This document shows, piece by piece, positions 35,425 through 43,862 of a stretch of DNA of 64,000 nt. Position 1 is the stretch's first letter. Every line of letters starts with the position of its first letter. The notes beneath the pieces were generated by a model. It searched no databases. It saw only the letters and a list, made by a program, of their open reading frames with translations, and had not been told where the DNA came from. Location of the stretch: assembly GCF_000473245.1 (NCBI RefSeq), contig NC_022524.1, positions 830,501-894,500 of the forward strand. Direction: 5' to 3'. This DNA comes from Bacillus infantis NRRL B-14911 (lineage in GTDB: Bacteria; Bacillota; Bacilli; Bacillales; Cytobacillaceae). The position numbers and the translations under genes were made by a program.

Positions 35425-35436
35425 TGAATGAACTAA
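35412..35436. promoter_or_regulatory. xylO-like operator of xylE
   Basis: TAAGTTTGT-N7-ATGAACTAA matches the Bacillus xylO in 15 of 18 arm positions, with the canonical 7-bp spacer, and overlaps the -35 element of the xylE promoter. Confidence 0.7.
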
Positions 35437-35455
35437 GTTTTGGATAGTAGGAAGG

Positions 35456-35483
35456 AGCCAAGGGGTCAGACCCCCTGGCCCGG
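35456..35483. repeat. dispersed GGGGTCAGACCCC palindrome, single copy
   Basis: GAGCCAAGGGGTCAGACCCC is followed by CTGGCCCGG and seven T residues. It has the shape of a terminator and is another member of the family at 5724 and 40274. Confidence 0.75.
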
Positions 35484-35593
35484 TTTTTTTAGTTACAAAA
35501 TTCTCCCGCACTTTTGTAAAGTTTTATAATAGTAGCTGGTGCTTTTCTTCCATTTATGAATTCTGCTGGAGCTGCTTAAGAGGGGGAATTTGC

Positions 35594-36334
35594 GTGGCTA
35601 TTACGTTTACGATGCTGTTTTTGGGGATTTTGCTTGGTTTTATCGGGGCCGGGGGATCCGGTTTTATTATTGCGCTATTGACGGTGGTGTTCGGGGTGCC
35701 GATCCATACGGCGCTTGGGACGTCGCTTGCGGCGATGGTGTTTACGACCTTGTCGGGGGCTTACAGCCATTACCGGCAGGGCAATATTGATGTGAAAATG
35801 GGACTGGCTGTCGGGTGCTTTGGAGCGGTCACTTCGTTTCTGGGCTCGGGAATCGCGGTGTGGATCCCGGTTGATTCGCTTCATTGGCTGACGGCCGGAA
35901 TGCTGTTTCTGTCAGCAGTGATGCTGCTGGTCCGTTTGTTCATCGTCAGCCGGATGGAGGACAAGGGAGCAGAGCCGCAGCGCAGGCTCTTCATGAAAGC
36001 TGCATTTGTGGGCATTGTCTGCGGCTTACTGTCAGGCACGTTCGGCATCGGCTCTGCGCCTTTCATTCAGCTTGGACTATTAGCCGTCTTAGGCCTTTCT
36101 GTGCAGAAGTCTGTCGGGACGACGATGCTGGTCATCCTGCCGATTGCACTGGCAGGCGGCATCGGCTATTATTTTGAAGGATACTTTGATATGATCCTGC
36201 TCCTGCAGGTGCTGGCTGGAACGATGATAGGTTCTTACCTCGGAGCGCGGTTCACCAATTATGTGCCGCTTCCTGTTTTAAAAAGTGCCATGGTGCTGAC
36301 GCCTATTATGGCCGGATTCATCCTGCTGTTCTGA
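35594..36334 (+). CDS. TauE/SafE-family (TSUP) anion exporter
   Basis: GTG start with GAGGGGGAA upstream. The 246-residue protein has about seven to eight membrane helices and the duplicated family motif: GAGGSGFIIALL with HTALGTSLAAM in the first half, FGIGSAPFIQLGL with QKSVGTTMLVI in the second. Members export sulfite, sulfoacetate or related anions; the substrate here is unknown. It is a single-gene transcript with its own terminator. Confidence 0.88.
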   Translation: MAITFTMLFLGILLGFIGAGGSGFIIALLTVVFGVPIHTALGTSLAAMVFTTLSGAYSHYRQGNIDVKMGLAVGCFGAVTSFLGSGIAVWIPVDSLHWLTAGMLFLSAVMLLVRLFIVSRMEDKGAEPQRRLFMKAAFVGIVCGLLSGTFGIGSAPFIQLGLLAVLGLSVQKSVGTTMLVILPIALAGGIGYYFEGYFDMILLLQVLAGTMIGSYLGARFTNYVPLPVLKSAMVLTPIMAGFILLF

Positions 36335-36346
36335 ATTAGGTAAAGA

Positions 36347-36391
36347 CAGACTGCAAGGTCCTTCCTCAGGGAAGGGCTCTGCGGTCTTTTG
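36347..36391 (+). terminator. terminator after the TSUP gene
   Basis: The arm starting AGACTGCAAGG pairs with a complementary arm ending CTGCGGTCT, with loop TCAG and a following TTTTG. Confidence 0.85.
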
Positions 36392-36458
36392 TCATTACTT
36401 TGTGTGGATAAGGGTATGGTGGAGAATACTTTAATTAAATCTATGGCTGGAGGAAACT

Positions 36459-38060
36459 ATGAAAAAGGGCCGCTGGAGCTTGCAAGCCATCATTATTATA
36501 TTTGTTTGTCTGGTGGTCATGATTTCCCTTATGATCACCGACCTGCTGATCAGCAGCAGGGTCACCTCCAGTGTTGAGGAAACACAGGAGGATAAAGCTT
36601 TAAATGTCGCTAAAATGGTGGCGCACAGCCGGATTGTTGAAGATGCTTTGGAAGGGGATCCTGAGGGCGCAGGGGTCCAGGATTTTGCCAATGAAATGCG
36701 GAAGCTTACAAATGTCAATTTCATTGTAGTAATGGATATGAAGGGCTACCGCTTGTCACATCCGGAGTCATCTGAGATAGGAAAGCATTTCAGGGGCGGG
36801 GATGAAGGCCCTGTGCTGGAGGGGGAAGAGTATGTTTCCTATTCCAAGGGCATACTCGGTCCATCGATGCGGGCATTCACTCCTGTCATTGGCAGTACCG
36901 GGGAGCAGATAGGGGCTGTGGCTGTCGGCATTTCTCTAGAGACGGTAACGAAGGCTGTCCATAAGAGCCAGAACGCAATCTACATCGGCACGCTGATCGG
37001 CATCCTGGTGGGGATTATCGGTGCGGTGATACTTGCCAGGTACATAAAAAAAATCCTGCTGGGACTGGAACCTTCCGCGATTGCCAAGGTGTTGGAGGAG
37101 CGCAGCTCAATGCTGCAGTCTGTGCGTGAAGGAATCATTGCCGTTGACCAGAGCGGGAAGATTACGCTCGTAAACCGGGCGGCAAGGAAGCTTTTTCAAA
37201 AGGCCGGCATCGAAAAGGATCCGGTTGGGCTGCAGATTGAGGAGTATCTTCCGGAAACCCGCCTGAAGGAAGTCCTGATCACAGGGAAAACCCATCTTGA
37301 CCAGGAGCAGAGCTTCCACGGGGTGACGATTCTTGTCAATCGGGTGCCGGTGGTGGTGGATAATCAGCTCGTCGGCGCCATTGCGACCTTCCGGGATAAG
37401 ACGGAGGTCCAGCTGCTTGCCGAACAGCTTACAGGTGTCCGCAATTATGCAGATGCTTTGAGGGCACAGGCCCACGAGTTCATGAACAAGCTTCATGTTA
37501 TCCTGGGGATGGTCCATACCGAGCAGTACGAGCATCTTGCCAGGTATGTGAACGAGACGGTCAATCACCGGGAGAATGAAATGGGCTTTGTAACAAAGAA
37601 GATCCATGACCCGGTCCTGGCCGGTTTTCTCATCGGCAAGCTGAGCAATGCCCGGGAATCAGGGGCGGTGCTGTCGTTTGATTGTGCCGATAATCTGCCA
37701 AAGCCGGCGGACCCGGAAATCACCCATGATCTGATCACGATCATCGGCAACTTAATCGATAATGCATTGGAAGCTGTATCAGGGAGGCCGGTCAAAAAAG
37801 TGGAGTTAATGCTGGATTATGCCGAGGAAATTTTAACAATAGAAGTAAGAGATACAGGAAGCGGTATGACAAAGGAAATTCAGGATCGGATTTCCGAGAA
37901 GGGTTTTTCCACAAAAGGGAAGGACAGGGGCTTCGGGCTGTATCTGGTCACACAGGCGGCTGATAAGCTGGAGGGGGAACTGATCATTTCCTCCAAGGCA
38001 GGAAAGGGGACGCAGTTTGCCGTCTATATACCTTATAAAGCAGGGGATGATGAGACATGA
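36459..38060 (+). CDS. malK: malate-sensing histidine kinase MalK (CitA/DcuS type)
   Basis: The 533-residue protein has a helix at about 12-31, an extracellular Cache/PAS-like dicarboxylate sensor (RLSHPESSEIGKHFRGGDE), a second helix near 175-195, a cytoplasmic PAS domain, and a kinase core with phospho-acceptor His in AQAHEFMNKLHVILGM. The HATPase has NLIDNALEA and DTGSGMTK. Length equals B. subtilis MalK, which senses external malate. It overlaps the regulator gene by 4 bp and is followed by the malate carrier, so assignment from context is strong. Confidence 0.88.
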   Translation: MKKGRWSLQAIIIIFVCLVVMISLMITDLLISSRVTSSVEETQEDKALNVAKMVAHSRIVEDALEGDPEGAGVQDFANEMRKLTNVNFIVVMDMKGYRLSHPESSEIGKHFRGGDEGPVLEGEEYVSYSKGILGPSMRAFTPVIGSTGEQIGAVAVGISLETVTKAVHKSQNAIYIGTLIGILVGIIGAVILARYIKKILLGLEPSAIAKVLEERSSMLQSVREGIIAVDQSGKITLVNRAARKLFQKAGIEKDPVGLQIEEYLPETRLKEVLITGKTHLDQEQSFHGVTILVNRVPVVVDNQLVGAIATFRDKTEVQLLAEQLTGVRNYADALRAQAHEFMNKLHVILGMVHTEQYEHLARYVNETVNHRENEMGFVTKKIHDPVLAGFLIGKLSNARESGAVLSFDCADNLPKPADPEITHDLITIIGNLIDNALEAVSGRPVKKVELMLDYAEEILTIEVRDTGSGMTKEIQDRISEKGFSTKGKDRGFGLYLVTQAADKLEGELIISSKAGKGTQFAVYIPYKAGDDET

Positions 38061-38764
38061 TCAATGTAATGATTGTTGAAGATGATCCGATGGTCGCTGA
38101 AATTAATAAACGGTATCTTGCCAAGGTAGAAGGGTTCCGGCTGGCTGCGTCGGCCAGGTCGGTCGATGAAGCGGTCAGCCTTCTGGAGAAGGAGGACATC
38201 CAGCTGATTCTCCTTGATATTTATATGCCCGGGAGGCTCGGGCTTGAACTGGTCACTTATCTGAGGAAAAATGAGCTGGAAACCGATGTGATCATCATCT
38301 CTGCCGCAAAGGATATGGACCGGATCAGGCAGGCCCTGCGTTCCGGTGTGGTGGATTATCTCATCAAGCCATTTGAATTTGAACGGTTCAATGCGGCGCT
38401 GACAGCCTATGAGCAGCAGAGCCGGTTCGCTGAAAAGAGGGAAGAGGTCACCCAGCAGGAGCTGGACAGCCACCTGCTGCGGCGCGAGGAGCCGTCGGTC
38501 GTGGAAGAGCTTCCGAAAGGCCTGACAAAGGATACGCTGAAACAGGTCTGGGAAGCCGTGCAGGAGCTTAAGGAAGGACCGTTCTCCACCGACGAGATGG
38601 CCGAGGCGGTAGGCGTCTCAAGAGTATCAGCGCGGAAATACCTGAACTTTTTAAAAGAGCTTGGCATACTTGATGTGAAGGTCATCTATGGCACGATCGG
38701 CCGCCCCGTGTACCAGCATGAATATAACCCATATAAAGAGCATCTGATTAAGAACTTTCTGTAA
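38057..38764 (+). CDS. malR: response regulator MalR (CitB/DcuR type)
   Basis: The 235-residue protein has a receiver domain with the phosphorylated Asp in LILLDIYMPG near residue 54 and Lys in DYLIKPFEF, and a C-terminal helix-turn-helix (TDEMAEAVGVSRVSARKYLNFL). Size and domain order equal B. subtilis MalR, which activates the malate carrier and malic enzyme genes. It starts inside the malK stop region (ATGA) and ends in a terminator that overlaps its stop codon. Confidence 0.88.
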   Translation: MINVMIVEDDPMVAEINKRYLAKVEGFRLAASARSVDEAVSLLEKEDIQLILLDIYMPGRLGLELVTYLRKNELETDVIIISAAKDMDRIRQALRSGVVDYLIKPFEFERFNAALTAYEQQSRFAEKREEVTQQELDSHLLRREEPSVVEELPKGLTKDTLKQVWEAVQELKEGPFSTDEMAEAVGVSRVSARKYLNFLKELGILDVKVIYGTIGRPVYQHEYNPYKEHLIKNFL

Positions 38765-38792
38765 GCAGTTTCTGAAACTGCTTACTTTTTTT
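38762..38792 (+). terminator. terminator overlapping the malR stop codon
   Basis: TAAGCAGTTT pairs perfectly with AAACTGCTTA (loop CTG), followed by C and seven T. It separates malKR from maeN, which therefore needs its own promoter. Confidence 0.95.
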
Positions 38793-38793
38793 A

Positions 38794-38841
38794 ATTTCAA
38801 AAAGAATTTCTCTAATTACATAATCTATGAAAACGCTTTTA
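38794..38841 (+). promoter_or_regulatory. putative maeN control region with direct repeat and cre
   Basis: AATTTC occurs twice 12 bp apart (38794 and 38806), a candidate MalR-binding direct repeat by analogy with CitT/MalR-type regulators. TGAAAACGCTTTTA at 38828-38841 matches the cre consensus with one mismatch. Both assignments are inference. Confidence 0.5.
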
Positions 38842-38885
38842 GAAAAATTAAGATGGACATGTAGAACAGATGGGAGGAAAGCTTT

Positions 38886-40232
38886 ATGGAACCAGCTAAG
38901 AAACTGCAGCCGATTTCTGCACCAGAAGATCAAAGGGAAGAGAAAAAAGGCTTTTTTGCAAAATTGGGAAGTATAAAAGTAGGAGCAGTGCCGCTTCCGC
39001 TTTATGTTCTAATAGCACTTGTTGTATATGCTGCGGCAGCTTATGAATCACTGCCGGCTGATATGATCGGCGGATTTGCCGTCATTATGGCAATGGGAAT
39101 CCTGCTTGGCGATATCGGAATGAGAATCCCGATCCTGAAGGATATCGGGGGCCCGGCGATACTATCGCTGCTCGTTCCTTCTATATTGGTATTTTTTAAT
39201 ATTATTAATACAACCGGAATGGATGCTGTCACCCAGCTGATGAAAACATCCAATTTCCTGTACCTGTATATTTCGATCCTGGTTGTCGGAAGTATCCTCG
39301 GTATGAACCGCAGGGTCTTGATCCAGGGGTTTACCAGAATGTTTGTGCCGCTTGTTCTGGGTACACTTGCCTCAGTTTGTGCGGGCGTTCTTGTCGGCAT
39401 GCTGTTTGGATATGATGTAAAGCATACGCTGTTTTATATTGTTGTGCCGATCATTGCCGGAGGGATTGGCGAAGGAATCCTGCCGCTGTCCATCGGGTAT
39501 GCCGATGTCCTTGGCCAGAGCTCAGAATCATTTGTCGGCCAGCTGATTCCTGCAGCGGTCATCGGAAATATTGCAGCAATCATCTGTGCCGGCATCCTGT
39601 CCCGCTTGGGGGAGAAAAAGCCGGAGCTTACAGGAAAAGGAGTCCTGGTCAAATCGAAGGGCGGAGACGGGATCACAGAATCTTCGACAATCAACCAACC
39701 TGTCGAGTTCCCGCTAATGGGGGCAGGGCTCCTGATTGCCTGCAGCTTCTTCATTATCGGAGGGCTTGGCCACCATGTCCTTGGCATCCCGGGTCCTGTC
39801 CTGATGATTTTTGCGGCTGCCCTTGTTAAATGCCTGCAGCTTATGCCGGCCAAAATGGAGCAGGGTGCCTTCCACCTTTATAAATTCGTTTCATCCAGCC
39901 TCACATGGCCATTGATGGTCGGCCTTGGAATGCTGTATATCCCGCTTGAGGATGTTGTGAAAATCGTAACGCCTTCTTATATTGCAGTTTGTGTGGCTGT
40001 TGTTCTGGCCATGGTCATCACAGGCTACTTTACAGGAAAACTGATGAAAATGTATCCTGTTGATGCCGCAATCGTTACAGGCTGCCACAGCGGCCTTGGC
40101 GGAACAGGCGACGTTGCCATCCTTTCAGCTTCCAACCGCATGTCCCTGATGCCGTTCGCACAGGTTTCCACAAGAATCGGCGGCGCATCAACAGTCATCC
40201 TTGCCATTCTGTTAATGAAGATCTTGAACTGA
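38886..40232 (+). CDS. maeN: malate:Na+ symporter, 2-hydroxycarboxylate transporter family
   Basis: The 448-residue protein (same length as B. subtilis MaeN) has about 11 helices and the two family re-entrant motifs: IIAGGIGEGILPLSIGYAD near residue 190 and VTGCHSGLGGTGDVAILSAS near 400, each with the GGxG signature. It imports malate with sodium. The malKR genes upstream and the malic enzyme downstream make a complete malate-use module. AGGAAAGC precedes the ATG. Confidence 0.92.
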   Translation: MEPAKKLQPISAPEDQREEKKGFFAKLGSIKVGAVPLPLYVLIALVVYAAAAYESLPADMIGGFAVIMAMGILLGDIGMRIPILKDIGGPAILSLLVPSILVFFNIINTTGMDAVTQLMKTSNFLYLYISILVVGSILGMNRRVLIQGFTRMFVPLVLGTLASVCAGVLVGMLFGYDVKHTLFYIVVPIIAGGIGEGILPLSIGYADVLGQSSESFVGQLIPAAVIGNIAAIICAGILSRLGEKKPELTGKGVLVKSKGGDGITESSTINQPVEFPLMGAGLLIACSFFIIGGLGHHVLGIPGPVLMIFAAALVKCLQLMPAKMEQGAFHLYKFVSSSLTWPLMVGLGMLYIPLEDVVKIVTPSYIAVCVAVVLAMVITGYFTGKLMKMYPVDAAIVTGCHSGLGGTGDVAILSASNRMSLMPFAQVSTRIGGASTVILAILLMKILN

Positions 40233-40273
40233 ACCGGGTCCGGGACTGGGCTGAGGGGGCTGGGCCAAGGGCA

Positions 40274-40477
40274 GGGCCAAGGGGACAGACCCCCTGGCCC
40301 GAAAACTGGGCCAAGGGGACAGACCCCCTGGCCCGAAAACTGGGCCAAGGGGACAGACCCCCTGGCTCGAAAACTGGGCCAAGGGGACAGATCCCCTGGC
40401 CCGAAAACTGCGCAAAGGGGACAGACCCCCTGGCTCGAAAATCGCGCCAAGGGGACAGACCCCCTGGCCCGCGAATT
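40274..40477. repeat. tandem array of six 34-bp palindromic units
   Basis: Six consecutive units start at 40274, 40308, 40342, 40376, 40410 and 40444, each 34 bp. Every unit has the hairpin core GGGCCAAGGGGACAGACCCC followed by CTGGCCCGAAAACT, with only a few substitutions between copies. A degenerate partial copy lies just upstream (40258-40273). The array is between maeN and the malic enzyme gene. Its near-identity implies recent tandem amplification of the dispersed element found elsewhere in the window. Confidence 0.95.
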
Positions 40478-40647
40478 GACAGAAAAGCTGGAATAGTATT
40501 TAATGGATTCTGGTATAGGCGGGCGGCATGTGATGCTGCTTGCTTTTTTAAATAATTTTAGTTAAATAACCTGGAGATAATGGGTAAAGGCTACTAACAT
40601 GGAATAGTACGGAAATTGACTCCAATTGAAAGGAAGAACTATGATCT

Positions 40648-42342
40648 ATGACTGCTTCAGATGGTGCAAAAAACGTAATTTACACAGATTTGAGAGGAAA
40701 AGAGCTTCTATCAAATCCTTATTTGAATAAAGGTGTCGCATTTACAAAAGAAGAGAGGGATGATCTGGGGCTTCAGGGCTTGCTGCCAACCCAGGTGCTG
40801 ACTCTTGATGAACAGGCAACACGTGCGTATGAGCAGTTCTCCAGACGGACAAACAATATGTTCAAAAACGGAGTGCTCTATGATTTATATAATCGTAATG
40901 TCGTCCTGTTCTACCGTCTCCTCAGGGATCACTTGAACGAGATGCTGCCGATCATCTATACACCGACTGTGGGTGAGGCGATCCAGCGCTATTCCCATGA
41001 ATACCACCGTCCTGGCGGCCTCTATTTGACCATTGAAGATCCGGAGGAAATGGACAAGGCATTCGAAAACCTGAATAAGCCCCATGAAGGAATCGATCTG
41101 ATTGTTGTGACGGATTCTGAGAGTATCCTGGGAATCGGCGACCAGGGCGTCGGCGGGATCAATATCGCGATTGGCAAGCTGGCAGTTTACACAGCGGCAG
41201 CCGGCATTGATCCAAGCCGTGTGCTTCCGGTTGTGCTTGATGTAGGGACCAATAATGAGGACCTGATCAATGATCCTTTATATATCGGAAATAAATTCCC
41301 GCGCGTCCGCGGTGAGCGCTATGAGCAGTTTGTCGACCAGTTTGTTGTAACGGCGCGCAAATTTTTCCCGAATGTTCTTCTTCACTGGGAAGATCTTGGA
41401 AATGTGAACGCACGGAACATCATGGAAAAGTACGGCAATGAAATCCTGACTTTCAATGACGATATCCAGGGAACAGGGGCTGTTACACTTGCTGCCGTCA
41501 TGTCTGCCCTGAAGGTGACAGGCGGATCCTTGAAGGACCAGCGCATCCTTGTTTTTGGACCTGGGGCGGCAGGCATCGGAAACGCAGACCAGATGGCAGA
41601 AACGATGATCCTTGAAGGTCTTGACCGTGAAGAAGCATATGACCGGTTCTGGGCATTTGACTATCGCGGACTGCTGACGGAAGAAACGCCTGATGTCCTG
41701 AAATTCCAAAAGCCTTATGTACGCAGTGCAGAGGAAGTCAAGGATTGGGAAAGAGACGGAGCGGACACGATTCCGTTATTGGAAGTGGTGAAGCGGGTAA
41801 AGCCGACGATCCTGATCGGCACCTCCGGCCAGGCCGGCGCCTTCACAGAGGAAATCGTAAGGGAGATGGCCAAGCACGTTGAAAGACCGATCATCATGCC
41901 AATGTCCAACCCGACACTCCTAGCTGAAGCGGTGCCTGAGGATCTTTTCAACTGGACAGACGGCAAGGCGCTCATTGCCACAGGAAGCCCGTTTGCGAAT
42001 GTAGAGTATAACGGAATCAGCCATGAAATCGGCCAGTCCAATAACGCATTTGTTTTCCCTGGCCTCGGCCTCGGAGCGATTGTCGCCAAAGCTGAAATCA
42101 TTTCAAAAGGCATGTTCGCCGCTGCAGCCAATGCAGTTGCCGAGAAATCAGACAGCAGCACGCCTGGTGCTTCCCTGCTGCCGGCCATCACCAAACTGGC
42201 TGACGTCTCAAGGCATGTTGCCATCGAAGTAGCCAAGGCTGCCGTCCAGGAAGGCATTGCCAAAGCGGAGATCGACGATATTGAACAAGCTGTAGACGAT
42301 GCTATGTGGAAGCCTGAATATAAACAAATTAAGAGTAAATAG
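40648..42342 (+). CDS. NAD-dependent malic enzyme
   Basis: The 564-residue enzyme oxidatively decarboxylates malate to pyruvate. It has the large eukaryote-like malic enzyme layout: N-terminal domain with the catalytic Tyr in [13 protein letters not shown], malate-binding [18 protein letters not shown], metal site in EDLGN and [11 protein letters not shown], then a Rossmann domain ([16 protein letters not shown]). Start ATG 40648 has AAGGAAG upstream. Context in a malKR-maeN locus resembles MalR-controlled maeA of B. subtilis, although length is close to MalS, so no symbol is given. Confidence 0.93.
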   Translation: MTASDGAKNVIYTDLRGKELLSNPYLNKGVAFTKEERDDLGLQGLLPTQVLTLDEQATRAYEQFSRRTNNMFKNGVLYDLYNRNVVLFYRLLRDHLNEMLPIIYTPTVGEAIQRYSHEYHRPGGLYLTIEDPEEMDKAFENLNKPHEGIDLIVVTDSESILGIGDQGVGGINIAIGKLAVYTAAAGIDPSRVLPVVLDVGTNNEDLINDPLYIGNKFPRVRGERYEQFVDQFVVTARKFFPNVLLHWEDLGNVNARNIMEKYGNEILTFNDDIQGTGAVTLAAVMSALKVTGGSLKDQRILVFGPGAAGIGNADQMAETMILEGLDREEAYDRFWAFDYRGLLTEETPDVLKFQKPYVRSAEEVKDWERDGADTIPLLEVVKRVKPTILIGTSGQAGAFTEEIVREMAKHVERPIIMPMSNPTLLAEAVPEDLFNWTDGKALIATGSPFANVEYNGISHEIGQSNNAFVFPGLGLGAIVAKAEIISKGMFAAAANAVAEKSDSSTPGASLLPAITKLADVSRHVAIEVAKAAVQEGIAKAEIDDIEQAVDDAMWKPEYKQIKSK

Positions 42343-42352
42343 TGGTACAAGG

Positions 42353-42381
42353 GGGGGACAGGTTTTGCTGTCCCTCTTTTT
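42353..42381 (+). terminator. terminator after the malic enzyme gene
   Basis: GGGACAG pairs with CTGTCCC around GTTTTG, followed by TCTTTTT. Confidence 0.8.
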
Positions 42382-42551
42382 GGGGATTAGGGCGGTGCTC
42401 TATGTACTGATCGGACACTGTATTGGCCTAATGCGGGACAGTCATTAAAAAAAGGTTTTCTATCAGGATAAATGTGACAGCAGCCTGTGTCCCTGCGGCC
42501 CCTTTCATGATATAATAGATTCAACTTTTAACAGAAATGGAGGTTTTCTTT

Positions 42552-42599
42552 GTGGCAGCCAGCATCAGACTACGTTTTTTCCCGGCTTTGAATCGTTAA
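42552..42599 (+). CDS. regulatory leader peptide with Arg-Leu-Arg stalling motif
   Basis: GTG 42552 has GGAGG eight bases upstream and encodes VAASIRLRFFPALNR. The ErmD/ErmK-type leader peptides, as I recall them, contain MRLRFPTLNQ; the RLR (+x+) motif arrests the peptidyl transferase centre when a macrolide is bound. Nearly the same spacing and C-terminal half are found here, upstream of a macrolide phosphotransferase. I infer that it senses macrolides by ribosome stalling. The match is by inspection, but the motif, its position and its ribosome binding site agree. Confidence 0.8.
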   Translation: MAASIRLRFFPALNR

Positions 42600-42703
42600 T
42601 TAAATACGTTCAAGGGCTCTGCCTGTGTGCAGGGTAAATGGGATTGGTCTGCCTATTTTTAAGAAAACCTTATTTTACGTTTGATTGTATAAGGAAGGAA
42701 AGG

Positions 42704-42728
42704 GAGGACGAGTCTGTCCTCTTTTTTT
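42704..42728 (+). terminator. first leader terminator of the macrolide phosphotransferase gene
   Basis: GAGGAC pairs with GTCCTC (extendable with AGG upstream), followed by seven T. It lies in the leader 149 bp before the coding sequence. Confidence 0.85.
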
Positions 42729-42816
42729 GCTGTCTTTTTTCATGGCCTTTTGAGTTTAGTCTTCTCTTTGGCATTTCTTTATTAGGACAGACATAACTAT
42801 ATTTTCCATTTACTTT

Positions 42817-42845
42817 AAACACAGGCGGCCAGTCTGTGTTTTTTT
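42817..42845 (+). terminator. second leader terminator of the macrolide phosphotransferase gene
   Basis: AAACACAG pairs with CTGTGTTT (8 bp) around GCGGCCAGT, followed by a T run, only 31 bp before the start codon. Confidence 0.85.
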
Positions 42846-42876
42846 AGTACAAAATAGCATTAAAGGAGAATGGACT

Positions 42877-43782
42877 ATGAGTATGGCAAAAGAAAAGGTA
42901 TTGAGAATTGCAAGAAAAAATGGTATTGAAGCTAAAGAAGAGCCGCTGGAATTCAATGAGTCGGGGCTTGATTTCCTGGTTGTATTTGTGGAAGATGTCA
43001 AGGGAGAGAGATGGGTGCTCCGTTTCCCCAGGAGGGGGGATGTAATACCGTCAACTGCGAAGGAAAAGAGGACACTTGAGCTGGTCGGCTCCTATATCCT
43101 GATCCAGACTCCGGATTGGCTTGTATATAACGAGGAACTGATTGCCTATAAAAAGCTGGATGGCGTTCCTGCAGGCACCATTGATCATGAAGCTAAAGCC
43201 TATAAATGGGAGCTGGACGTGAATGATTTGCCAGAGAAGTATATAGAGAGTCTGGCAAAAGCCATGGTTTCCCTCCATAAGATTGGGAAGGACGAAGCTG
43301 AGGGAGCGAAACTGCCAGTTGAGAGTGCAGAAACGGCGAGAGCCAGTATGATGCTGAGAATGGAAAAAGTGAAGGAAAAGTTTGAAGTACATGACGCCTT
43401 GTGGAAAAGGTGGCAGACGTGGGTGCACGATAGCTCGATGTGGCCCAAACAGACTGGTCTGGTGCATGGGGATCTGCATCCCGGGCATATCCTGATCGAC
43501 GAGGACTCACGGGTCACTGGTTTTATCGACTGGACAGAAGCGTCAGTAACTGATATAGCCAATGATTTCGTAGGGCATTACCGTACATTTGGCAAAAAAG
43601 AGCTGGAACGGCTAATCGGCTGCTACAGTGCTGCCGGGGGGGACGTGTGGCCAAACATGGCCAAGCATGTCATGGAGCTTGAAGCAGCCTATCCTGTAGC
43701 CATTGCCGAATTCGCCTTGAAATCCGGCCTGGAAGAATATATGGAAATGGCGAAACAGATTTTAAGCCAGGAAAACTTATAA
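42877..43782 (+). CDS. macrolide 2'-phosphotransferase (Mph family)
   Basis: The 301-residue protein matches the Mph family closely: the N-terminal ESGLDFLVVFVEDVKGERWV and VLRFPRRGDVIPS, the segment YKKLDGVPAGTIDHEA, the catalytic loop GLVHGDLHPGHILI near residue 200 and the metal-binding GFIDWTEASVTDIANDF near 218. Mph enzymes use GTP to phosphorylate the 2'-OH of the macrolide desosamine sugar and inactivate the drug. Chromosomal copies are known in several Bacillus species. AAAGGAGAA precedes the ATG. Leader structure upstream suggests macrolide induction. Confidence 0.9.
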   Translation: MSMAKEKVLRIARKNGIEAKEEPLEFNESGLDFLVVFVEDVKGERWVLRFPRRGDVIPSTAKEKRTLELVGSYILIQTPDWLVYNEELIAYKKLDGVPAGTIDHEAKAYKWELDVNDLPEKYIESLAKAMVSLHKIGKDEAEGAKLPVESAETARASMMLRMEKVKEKFEVHDALWKRWQTWVHDSSMWPKQTGLVHGDLHPGHILIDEDSRVTGFIDWTEASVTDIANDFVGHYRTFGKKELERLIGCYSAAGGDVWPNMAKHVMELEAAYPVAIAEFALKSGLEEYMEMAKQILSQENL

Positions 43783-43788
43783 ATGCAG

Positions 43789-43822
43789 CGGGACAGGGGA
43801 AGTGCACCTTGTCCCGATTTTT
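43789..43822 (+). terminator. terminator after the macrolide phosphotransferase gene
   Basis: CGGGACA pairs with TGTCCCG around a 14-base loop, followed by ATTTTT. Confidence 0.75.
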
Positions 43823-43862
43823 ATGGAACATTGTGCATGACCTGCCCCTCAAGATCAATTGC

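Larger units (their letters stand above)
42511..42876 (+). promoter_or_regulatory. attenuator leader of the macrolide phosphotransferase gene
   Basis: After TATAAT at 42511-42516 comes a leader of about 355 nt holding a 15-codon reading frame (42552-42599), a long-range stem (AGGTTTTCTT at 42541-42550 pairs perfectly with AAGAAAACCT at 42661-42670), the element GGATTGGTCTGCCTATTTTT at 42641-42660, and two terminators (42704 and 42817). GATTGGTC (42642-42649) could pair with GGCCAGTC (42827-42834) and so open the second terminator. The layout is that of antibiotic-induced transcription attenuation, as known for ermK. Confidence 0.75.

Noticed and set aside
40025-40450. Minus-strand repetitive protein (about 141 codons, Gly/Pro/Trp-rich)
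   Set aside because: It is produced by the tandem palindromes and the antisense of maeN; no ribosome binding site.
40274-40477. CRISPR array
   Set aside because: Six regularly spaced repeats, but the whole 34-bp unit is repeated with no unique spacers, and no cas gene is near.
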